Shown here: piece after piece, positions 54,491-64,000 of the stretch
Layout: each line of letters begins with the position of its first letter
How positions within the stretch are numbered: position 1 is the stretch's first letter
The notes under the pieces: generated by a model
What the model was told of the DNA's origin: nothing
The model's input: only the letters and a program-made list of their open reading frames with translations
Database searches by the model: none
Made by a program: the position numbers and the translations under genes
DNA from: JAWKTM01 sp041399085
GTDB lineage: Bacteria > Planctomycetota > Planctomycetia > Pirellulales > Pirellulaceae
Length of the DNA: 64,000 bases
NCBI GenBank assembly: GCA_041399085.1
Contig: JAWKTM010000020.1
Coordinates: 1-64,000, forward strand
Direction: 5' to 3'

Positions 54491-56287
54491 GTGTATCGAA
54501 TGCAACGCCTTTTCCCGGTCGCCGTCACCTTCGTCTATCTGCTGACTCTGGCGGCAAATGCGGCTTTCGCCCAACCGGCCAAGTCCGACGCCGCTTCGGC
54601 GCTCGACGCCTTGATCGAAGAAGCGTGGCAGTTCGAGCTGGACGAGAGCCCGTCGTTCGCGATGCACGTGGGCGACCCGCGCGGCGCCGATCAACTGGGC
54701 AGCGAGAAGCTGGCCGATATCGAACGTCGCAACGATCGCCGCCAGCAATTTCTCGACCGCTTGCAAAAGATCGACCGCGCTTCGCTCGCTCGGCCCAACC
54801 AAATCAATTACGACATCTTCCAACGCGAGCTGGAAAACTCGCTGGCCGAGTTCCACTTTCAAACGCATCTGACGCCGATCACCAATCGGTCCGGTTTTCA
54901 CATCGGGTTTCCCGAGTTGGCCGAGCAAGCGCCGCTGCGAACCGTGACCGACTATGAAAACTACATCGCCCGGCTGCGCGGGTTTCGACAGTACGCGCGC
55001 GAGCATATCGAACTAATGCGGCATGGCGTTGAAGCGGGACAAGTGCTGCCGGCGATCGTGCTCGAAGGCTACGAAGGCTCGATCACCCCGCATATCGTCG
55101 ACGACGTGACGAAGAGCCTGTTGTATCGTCCCCTGGAACGGATGCCCGAATCGTTTTCCGAAGCGGATCGCGAACGGTTGACTGCCGCCGCCACGGAAGC
55201 GATCCGTGAGAGCGTCGTGCCGGGCTATCGCGATTTTTTGCAGTACATGCGTGACGACTACGTGCCGGCCGCGCGAGGTTCGATCGGCGCGTCGGCTTTG
55301 CCCAACGGCCGCGACTTCTACCGCCATCGCGTGCGGCAGTTTACGACGCTGGACATTACGCCCGAACAGGTCCATGAGATCGGGCTAAACGAAGTCCAGC
55401 GGATTCGCAAGGAAATGGAAACGATCGCGGCCAACGCGGGATACAACGACCGCTACGCCGACTTTCTCGATTTCCTCCGCACCGACGAGCAGTTCTACGC
55501 GAACTCGCCCGAGCAGCTTCAAGCCGAAGTGGCGCTGATTCTGAAACGCATGGACGGCCGGTTGCCCGAGCTGTTCGGTCGCTTGCCGCGGATGCCATAC
55601 GGGCTGAAACAGGTGCCGGCCTACATCGCTCCGAAAACCACGTCGGCCTATTACATGATGCCTTCAGGCGATGGCCGGCGAGCCGGTTACTACTTCATCA
55701 ACACCTACAACTTAAAAAGCCGGCCGCTGTTCGAGATGGAAGCGTTGTCGCTGCACGAAGCCGTGCCGGGGCATCATCTGCAATTGGCGCTGCAGCAAGA
55801 GTTGGACGATCTGCCAGCGTTTCGCCGCTTCAACAACGTCACGGCGTTCGTCGAAGGGTGGGCGTTGTACGCCGAGCGATTGGGTTTGGAAGTCGGCTTC
55901 TACCAAGATCCCTACCGCGATTTCGGCCGACTCAGCTTTGAGATGTGGCGAGCTTGCCGTTTGGTAGTCGACACGGGCATCCATTATCTCGGCTGGTCGC
56001 GCGAGCAGGCGATCGAGTTCATGGCCGAGAACACAGCGCTATCGCGCCACAACATCGAGGCCGAAGTGGACCGCTACATCTCGTGGCCCGGTCAAGCGTT
56101 GGCCTACAAGATGGGCGAGCTAAAGATTCGCGAACTGCGTTCTTTTGCCGAGACTGAGTTGGGCGAGCGTTTCGACATCCGCCAGTTCCACGACATCGTG
56201 CTCGGCAGCGGCTCCGTGCCCCTCGCGGTGCTCGAGGAAAACGTGCGGCTCTACGTGCAAGAAACAACCAAGCCGGCGGACCGCTGA
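54491..56287 (+). CDS. DUF885 family secreted metallopeptidase-like protein
   Basis: This 598-aa exported protein has a signal peptide (LFPVAVTFVYLLTLAANAAF, about residues 7-26) and the DUF885 domain. The zinc-site motif is SLHEAVPGHHLQ (about residue 425), followed by EGWALYAERLG (glutamate of the site) and the conserved TGIHYLGWSREQAIEFM. The family is a helical thermolysin-like peptidase clan, with substrates rarely known. The start is taken at GTG 54491, with AGGAG 9 nt upstream; ATG 54500 is the alternative. It is divergent from the response-regulator gene. Confidence 0.85.
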   Translation: MYRMQRLFPVAVTFVYLLTLAANAAFAQPAKSDAASALDALIEEAWQFELDESPSFAMHVGDPRGADQLGSEKLADIERRNDRRQQFLDRLQKIDRASLARPNQINYDIFQRELENSLAEFHFQTHLTPITNRSGFHIGFPELAEQAPLRTVTDYENYIARLRGFRQYAREHIELMRHGVEAGQVLPAIVLEGYEGSITPHIVDDVTKSLLYRPLERMPESFSEADRERLTAAATEAIRESVVPGYRDFLQYMRDDYVPAARGSIGASALPNGRDFYRHRVRQFTTLDITPEQVHEIGLNEVQRIRKEMETIAANAGYNDRYADFLDFLRTDEQFYANSPEQLQAEVALILKRMDGRLPELFGRLPRMPYGLKQVPAYIAPKTTSAYYMMPSGDGRRAGYYFINTYNLKSRPLFEMEALSLHEAVPGHHLQLALQQELDDLPAFRRFNNVTAFVEGWALYAERLGLEVGFYQDPYRDFGRLSFEMWRACRLVVDTGIHYLGWSREQAIEFMAENTALSRHNIEAEVDRYISWPGQALAYKMGELKIRELRSFAETELGERFDIRQFHDIVLGSGSVPLAVLEENVRLYVQETTKPADR

Positions 56288-56301
56288 ACAATCCACGCGC
56301 T

Positions 56302-56476
56302 CGGCGCAGGTCTCCCGACCTCGCCGAAACCCCCGACCGCAGGTCTCCCAAATCCGCAGCCCCGGCCTAACCGCCAGATCGACTCGCATGGAAACTTAAA
56401 CCGCCGGCAAGGCGGATCGAAAAGGCAGGGAGACCTTCGGTCGAAAGCGTGTGCGGGGTCGGGAGACCCGCGCACA
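56302..56476. repeat. Hairpin repeats, two copies
   Basis: CGGCGCAGGTCTCCCGACCT followed by CGCCG (56302-56326) is a reversed copy of the family at 19422. TGTGCGGGGTCGGGAGACCC followed by GCGCACA (56450-56476) is a variant with the same GGTCGGGAGACC core but different arms. They lie between the DUF885 and CtpA genes, which converge. Confidence 0.7.
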
Positions 56477-56502
56477 GCGCGTTTTTCACCCGAGAAGTTT
56501 CG

Positions 56503-58145
56503 TTAGCGTTGGCTGAGCCGGTCGCGGACTACTTGCAGACCGGCCTTCAAGATCTGATCGCCGTCGTTCAACTCGGCTACGGCCAAGTCGCCTTCGGCTG
56601 GAACTTTGGCCGTCACGCGAACCGACACGTCAGGCTGCACGCCCCGCTTGCTGATCGCTTGGCCGCTCGGCGAATAGAACTTGGCGGTCGTCAAACGCAC
56701 GCCGCCGCGAGCCACATCCAGCGGGAAGATGCCCTGCACGCTTCCCTTGCCATAGCTGCGAACGCCGACCACCGTTCCGCGACGTTGATCGCGAATCGCA
56801 CCGGCGAAAATCTCGCTGGCACTGGCCGACTCGCTGTCGATCAACACAATCAACGGCACTCGCCAAGTACCCGGTGCGTGAGCCATATAATCGTAGTTCT
56901 CGCGCGAACTGCGGCCGCGAGTCGATACGATCGCGCCGTTCGAGATGAACTTGTCCGCGATCTCAACGGCCGAATTCAACAGTCCGCCCGGATTGCCGCG
57001 AACGTCGATAATCAGGCTCTTCATGCCGCGGCGTTGCAGCGACCACAACGCACTGTCCACGTCGCGGCTGGTCGTCTTTTGAAAGCTGGTGATGTGGAAG
57101 TAACCGACGCCCATCTCCTTGTCGATGATGTCCACCTTTACGACGCTCGGCACATCCACGCGTCGTCGCACTAACCGCAGCGTGCGGCGATTGCCATCCT
57201 CGCTCAGCACTTCGACCGACACGACCGAGTTTTCCTCGCCCTTGAGCATGTCGGCGGCCGCGTCCGTCGTCAGCTCCTTGGTCGTGCGCCCGTCGACCGC
57301 CACAATACGATCGGTCGGCTGGATGCCGCCTTCCGCCGCCGGTCCGCCGGGAATCACGTCGACGATCAACAGCGAATCGTCGTCCGCCTTCAGCTCGATG
57401 CCGAGGCCGACGAAGTTGCCTTCGATCTGCGAGAACACATCGTCCAACTGGTTGGCCGTGAGATAGCGAGTAGTCGTCGAGCGCCCGAAGTCGCGGCGAT
57501 GTATTCCTGAATCGCGGCCTGAGCCGACATGCCCAGTTCTTGAGCGGCCAAGTCGCCGACCCATTTCACCACGTTCTTGGCGTCATAACGATTCGGCACC
57601 GGTCGGCTGTCAAGCTGCTCGTGCAGATGGCGACGAAACCGATCCACCGCCTCGCGATCCGCCTTGGCCAAATGCCGCTCGACAAAGGCCGGCTCGGTCA
57701 TCGCCACGTCCAAGTTCGCCGTGCCGCGCCGCATCAAAGCTTGCCAGTCCGGCGAGTCCACGTAGTGCGTTTGAATCTTCAGCAACACTTCGCCATACAC
57801 GTCCAGCGTGTTCAGCTCGCTCAGTTGCCTCAGCGCGTCCAGAAAACTCGGGTCCGAATACCGGCGGCCCAGATCGTAGTGAATCTTCGCTAACGTCAGC
57901 CGCTGCTCGATCTCGGGCTGATCGGGAAAGCTGCGGCTGGCGTCTTCGTAATGCAGCAGCGCTTCGCCCCAGCGTCGTTGTTGTTCGAGCGTCAGTCCTT
58001 GCTGCAACACCTGGCGAATTTCGTCCGTATCGACGATCGCGTCCGCCGGAATCCGCACCTGAGCCCAAACGGGAGCGGCGGGGATTGCCCACAGCGAACA
58101 AGCGACCAGGATCAGCAACACCAGCTTGCGAAAGTGTGCGCGCAT
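56503..58145 (-). pseudogene. S41 family C-terminal processing protease (CtpA-like), one frameshift
   Basis: The gene encodes an exported S41 serine protease. The first 240 codons, from ATG 58145 (signal peptide VLLILVACSLWAIPAAPVWA), are in one frame and the rest in another. Restoring one base near 57480 (GCTCGACGACTACTCGC) joins AATSGA to TTRYLTANQLDDVFSQIEGN. The second part has the PDZ domain (IPGGPAAEGGIQPTDRIVAV), RGNPGGLLNSAVEIADKF, the catalytic serine region DSESASASEIFAGAIRDQ and the catalytic lysine in RSYGKGSVQG. The N-terminal 200 residues are TPR-like. CtpA-type enzymes trim exported proteins at the C-terminus. It is either a sequence error or a recent loss. Confidence 0.85.
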
Positions 58146-58725
58146 CCGTGAATGACCTTTCGGGAGGGAGGATGACCAGCCCGATCCGCGGACAAAGGGG
58201 TGGAGCGACCGCGAAGCGAACTTTCAGATCAAATCCGCTTGGCCGGGTTTCGGAGCCGGATGTGCGGAATTTGATGAAGGTGTGGCGGCCAGCGGAGAAC
58301 GACGGAGCGCCGGCCATCCAGAATATGGGACACGAAATGCCCTCGGTCAAGCAAACCGGCGAGAAAGCCTAGTCCTTTTTTCGCTGCAATCCTCGCAGTT
58401 TGACAACCGCGATTCAGTTGCACGCTTTATCAGGAAAAGCCTCGGCTAAGGGTTGATGCCGGTTGCGCGTCTCCTACGCAAGGTTCCTTCCTGAACCTGT
58501 CCCTCCTGGGCGTCAGCGAATCGTATTCAGCGTCGCGCGGGCGGTCAAACGAAACGCCTAAGTCGCGAGTCGGCGGACAGTTGCGAACTGGACATCGCCG
58601 TGCTGACCGCGTCGGCCAACCATTGTTGCCACCTCGCGGGCTGGTATGATGGGCAGGCGATCGTCATTCGAACTCGCCCGCCCTCCACGCTTCCACTCCT
58701 TCCCGGTTCGCTTAGGTCCATCTCC
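58146..58725. other. Divergent intergenic region
   Basis: 580 bp between the divergent CtpA and CstA genes. No gene, repeat or convincing promoter was recognised. The first 200 bp may hold the CtpA promoter on the minus strand. Confidence 0.4.
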
Positions 58726-60618
58726 ATGAGCACGCTGTTGGTCGCCATCGCTTCGTTCGTCGGCTTCATCGTGGCCTATCACACCTACGGCCGTTGGCTG
58801 GGCCGAAAGATCTTTCAATTGGATGAAGCCGCAAACGTGCCCAGCCACGAACTGCGGGACGACGTCGATTTCGTGCCGACTAACAAACAAGTGATCTTCG
58901 GCCACCATTTCACCAGCATCGCCGGCACCGGCCCGATCGTTGGACCGGCCGTGGCCGTGTTTTGGGGCTGGTTGCCGGCGCTGCTGTGGGTGGTGCTCGG
59001 ATCAATCTTCATCGGCGCCGTGCACGATTTCGGCGCGTTGATCGTCTCGCTACGCAACCGCGGCCAGACGGTCGGCGAAGTGGCCGCGCGGCTGATCTCG
59101 CCCCGAGCCCGGTTGCTGTTTCTGCTGATTCTGTTTCTCGCGCTTACGATCGTGCTGGCGATCTTCGGTTTGGTGATCGCCCAGATTTTTACGTTCTATC
59201 CCGAGTCGGTGTTGCCCGTGTGGATTTCCATGCCGCTGGCGATCGGCATCGGCGTCTGGTGTTATCGCCGTGGCGGCAAGCTGCTGTGGCCGTCGATTGG
59301 GGCACTGGCCACCGTATACGCCTGCGTGCTGATCGGCACGTACTGGCTGCCGATCGACTTGTCCAAAATGTTCGGCCTGCCTGTCACCGGAGGCACGTTC
59401 AACGTGGTTATCCTGTGGACGTTCATTCTGTTGATTTACTGCTTCATCGCGTCGGTGTTGCCCGTCTGGTTGTTGCTCCAGCCGCGCGACTATGTGAACA
59501 GTCATCAATTGGTCGTGGCCCTGGTGTTGCTGGCTGGCGGCTTAGTCGTTGCAGGCGTCATGGGCCGAGCTAACTTGAGCGAGATTCCGGCCGTTGCCGA
59601 CGCCAGCCGCATTCCGACCGACGCGCCGCCAATCTTTCCGTTCTTGTTCATCACGATCGCCTGCGGAGCTTGCAGCGGCTTTCATTGTTTGGTCAGCAGC
59701 GGAACCAGCAGCAAGCAAGTGGCCAAGGAAACCGACGCCCAGTATGTCGGCTATGGCGCGATGTTGCTCGAAGGCGGTCTGGCCGTGATGGTGATTCTGG
59801 CATGCACGGCCGGCGTGGGCATGGGCTTGTTTGAGCAGCGTGTGGACGAGAACGGCGGGCGGCAATGGCAAGCGGTACTGACCGAAGCACAAACACCCGT
59901 CGCTGGCTTGGCCGCGTGGGACCAACGGTATGACGTGAATCAAGGTTGGTCCAAGTTCCGTCTGAAGCAAATGATCGAAGCGTTTGTCGAAGGTGGCGCG
60001 AATTTTCTGACCGCGATCGGAGTGCCGTTGCAGTTGGGCGTCAGCTTGGTCGCGGTACTCGTCGCCTGCTTCGCCGCCACAACACTGGACACCGCTACGC
60101 GGTTGCAACGGTACGTGATCCAAGAGCTGGCCGGCTCGCTGAAGATCACGCCGCTCACCAACAAATACGCCGCCACGGGATTGGCCGTTGGCCTGGGCGG
60201 ACTGGTCGCGATGTTGCCTGGCCCCGCCGGACCGGGCAGCGGCGGCTTGATCCTGTGGCCGCTGTTCGGCGCGGTGAATCAGTTGCTGGCCGGCTTGGCG
60301 TTCATGGTCACGGCCTTCTATCTGTGGCGACGCAACAAACCGGTCTTCTTCATCTTGATCCCCATGACCGTGATGCTGATCATGCCCGCCTGGGCCATGC
60401 TGTGGCAAATGTTCAACCCGGAATCGGGCTGGCTGATGCAGAAGAACTATCTGCTAGTCGGCTTCGGCGCGGTCGTGTTGGCCCTGCAAGCTTGGATGGT
60501 GGTTGAAGGACTGCTGTTGTTCCCGCGCGTGCGAGGCATCCTGGAACAGCGCCTCCCGCCACTCAACCGGCAACAAGTCCCCAACGACCTCCCCGCCCTC
60601 ACCAGCGACGGCGGCTAG
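58726..60618 (+). CDS. cstA: Carbon starvation protein CstA family transporter
   Basis: This 630-aa polytopic protein has about sixteen transmembrane segments and is of the CstA/BtsT family of peptide or pyruvate transporters. Family motifs include VIFGHHFTSIAGTGPIVGPA, the segment FGALIVSLRNRGQTVGEVAA, SGFHCLVSSGTSSKQV and GSGGLILWPLFGAVNQLLAG. Homologues take up pyruvate or peptides under carbon limitation. ATG 58726 gives the usual MSTLLVAIASFV start; the ribosome site is weak (AGG). An SDR gene follows 53 bp downstream on the same strand. Confidence 0.92.
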   Translation: MSTLLVAIASFVGFIVAYHTYGRWLGRKIFQLDEAANVPSHELRDDVDFVPTNKQVIFGHHFTSIAGTGPIVGPAVAVFWGWLPALLWVVLGSIFIGAVHDFGALIVSLRNRGQTVGEVAARLISPRARLLFLLILFLALTIVLAIFGLVIAQIFTFYPESVLPVWISMPLAIGIGVWCYRRGGKLLWPSIGALATVYACVLIGTYWLPIDLSKMFGLPVTGGTFNVVILWTFILLIYCFIASVLPVWLLLQPRDYVNSHQLVVALVLLAGGLVVAGVMGRANLSEIPAVADASRIPTDAPPIFPFLFITIACGACSGFHCLVSSGTSSKQVAKETDAQYVGYGAMLLEGGLAVMVILACTAGVGMGLFEQRVDENGGRQWQAVLTEAQTPVAGLAAWDQRYDVNQGWSKFRLKQMIEAFVEGGANFLTAIGVPLQLGVSLVAVLVACFAATTLDTATRLQRYVIQELAGSLKITPLTNKYAATGLAVGLGGLVAMLPGPAGPGSGGLILWPLFGAVNQLLAGLAFMVTAFYLWRRNKPVFFILIPMTVMLIMPAWAMLWQMFNPESGWLMQKNYLLVGFGAVVLALQAWMVVEGLLLFPRVRGILEQRLPPLNRQQVPNDLPALTSDGG

Positions 60619-60670
60619 GCTCCCATCCCAGTTTTCGTTTAACCCGCAGCCGCAGGCGAGGATGACAACC

Positions 60671-61453
60671 ATGACCGTGCTCGATCGCTTTCGACTCGAC
60701 GGCAAGCGAATGTTTATCACCGGCGGCAGCCGCGGTTTGGGACGCGAAATGAGCCTAGCGATTGCCGAAGCCGGCGCGGACGTGGCTCTATGCGGCCGCG
60801 ACGCCGAAACGTTGCAAGCCACGGCCGACGAGGTTCGAGCCCGCGGCCGACAAGCCTGGACGTTCTCGGGCGACGTCAGCCAGCCCGAACAGTGCGAGCA
60901 GCTCTGTCACCAAGTGCTGGAAACTTGCGGCCCGATCGACATTCTCATCAACAACGCCGGCGGTCGTCGCGAAAACATTCCGACCGAAGATATGCCGCTC
61001 GAAACGTGGCGGCAGTTGATGGATCTGAACCTGACCAGCGTCTTTGTCTGCACCAAAGTAATCGGCGGGGACATGATCCGACGTGGGCAAGGCGGACGGA
61101 TCATCAACATCTCGTCGATCAATGCCTTTGTGGTAGGTCGCGATATTCGCGGCCGGCATTATGAAACGGCCAAAGCCGCCGTCGTGCAATTCACGCGAGC
61201 CGTCGCCGCCGACTGGGCGCCGCACAACATTACCGTGAACGCAATCTGCCCCGGCGGATTCATGACCGACGCCAACCGGCGTTGGGCCAAAATCCATCCC
61301 GAAGTCATCGCGGGCTTTCGCGAACGTATCCCCGCCGGCGATCACGGCCCGCCCGAAGACCTCGGCCCGCTGGCCGTCTACCTGGCCAGCGACGCTTCGC
61401 GCTACATGACCGGCGCCGCCCTTATCATCGACGGCGGCTACACAGTGTGGTAG
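60671..61453 (+). CDS. Short-chain dehydrogenase/reductase
   Basis: This 260-aa NAD(P)-dependent oxidoreductase of the classical SDR family shows the cofactor motif TGGSRGLGRE (about residues 18-27), NNAG (about 95), the catalytic serine in INISS, and the active-site YETAK (about residue 162). The C-terminus LASDASRYMTGAALIIDGGY is typical of gluconate 5-dehydrogenase- or FabG-like members. The substrate cannot be read from sequence. GAGG lies 9 nt before ATG 60671; ATG 60662 is also in frame. Its position after CstA suggests carbon metabolism, but weakly. Confidence 0.9.
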   Translation: MTVLDRFRLDGKRMFITGGSRGLGREMSLAIAEAGADVALCGRDAETLQATADEVRARGRQAWTFSGDVSQPEQCEQLCHQVLETCGPIDILINNAGGRRENIPTEDMPLETWRQLMDLNLTSVFVCTKVIGGDMIRRGQGGRIINISSINAFVVGRDIRGRHYETAKAAVVQFTRAVAADWAPHNITVNAICPGGFMTDANRRWAKIHPEVIAGFRERIPAGDHGPPEDLGPLAVYLASDASRYMTGAALIIDGGYTVW

Positions 61454-61545
61454 AAGTCCACGCTGCCGTCGTTTAACCGCGTGGGCAACGCCCCGCGCGC
61501 ACGCGTGATGAGGCCACCGTGGATAAGGTCGCGATCAAGATCAAT

Positions 61546-61715
61546 CACCACGAAGAGCACGAGGAGCACTTAGGCAAGGCAGTGGGAAGTCCCTCGAAAC
61601 GAATTATGTCCGATCATAGATAATTGATAACGACTGGCATTTGGCATTCGACATCGCCTCCTACGAAACGGTGTCAGCCTTTCCCCCATCGTGCTCGTCG
61701 TGTCCTTCGTGGTCC
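61546..61715. repeat. Imperfect inverted repeat between SDR and kinase genes
   Basis: CACCACGAAGAGCACGAGGA with GCAC (61546-61569) and GTGCTCGTCGTGTCCTTCGT with GGTC (61692-61715) are inverted copies, 20 of 24 matching. Such arms recur in planctomycete intergenic DNA. The gap between the SDR and the kinase has no gene. Confidence 0.6.
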
Positions 61716-61745
61716 AACTCCCGACAGCCCAAGCTGCCCGAATGC

Positions 61746-64000
<2,255 letters not shown>

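Overview
The window looks like a chromosome segment of a planctomycete, most likely Pirellulales-like. Evidence: two DUF1501 Tat proteins, a PSCyt1/DUF1549/DUF1553 cytochrome-type protein, DUF1080 and PQQ-propeller proteins, a giant SdrD/Cna-B protein with a LEPR-XLL-like N-terminus, and genes of tetrahydromethanopterin-linked C1 metabolism. Coding is moderately GC-rich and split between strands in short operons. No rRNA, tRNA, prophage, IS ends or CRISPR array were seen.

Layout. 0.2-5 kb: DUF1501 gene, a 4 x 42 bp repeat, then a DUF1549/DUF1553 gene broken by four single-base deletions. 5.1-9.0 kb: minus-strand genes of unknown function (toroid-like secreted protein, polytopic membrane protein, small soluble protein). 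9.3-12.2 kb: MlaE-MlaF-MlaD-type lipid transport operon whose MCE/MlaD gene is badly frameshifted. 12.4-15.8 kb: M6 metalloprotease, small unknown protein, type I glutamine synthetase. 16.1-18.7 kb: DUF11 envelope protein and a lipoprotein. 18.7-19.8 kb: repeat-rich gene-free DNA. 19.8-21.8 kb: dnaJ-like, one-TM protein, rnpA and yidD, overlapping one another. 21.9-25.3 kb: ABC-2-type exporter (ATPase plus frameshifted permease). 25.5-29.5 kb: Rpn-type nuclease family protein, then fhcB divergent from an MJ0619-like radical SAM gene. 29.6-36.4 kb: two unknown or lectin-like genes, a 50-aa membrane peptide, rho, a decayed Rpn-family pseudogene and an ABC-F ATPase. 36.8-42.9 kb: DUF4105 lipoprotein, a 21-bp minisatellite, DUF1501, a PDVDV-repeat lipoprotein, a DCC oxidoreductase and a coiled-coil/zinc-motif membrane protein. 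42.9-43.4 kb: a stand-alone, highly structured minus-strand element carrying a 13-codon ORF. 43.5-53 kb: PQQ propeller, 1961-aa SdrD protein coupled to a WD40 gene, and a DUF1080 gene. 53.5-64 kb: NarL-type regulator, DUF885 peptidase, frameshifted CtpA protease, CstA, an SDR and the C-terminal part of a hybrid histidine kinase running off the right edge.

Two themes stand out. First, the structured element at 43037-43208 combines a near-perfect anti-16S Shine-Dalgarno, a GTG-initiated 13-aa ORF whose start lies in a hairpin, tandem stops in another hairpin, and an 8-nt downstream loop complementary to the Shine-Dalgarno. It is the best candidate for an undescribed regulatory system here. Second, small indels recur in otherwise conserved genes (4.0-4.8, 11.0-11.5, 12.6, 23.2-23.3, 33.6-34.4 and 57.5 kb), several in homopolymers. 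They may be assembly errors, gene decay or both. Intergenic DNA is also rich in dispersed hairpin repeats and minisatellites.
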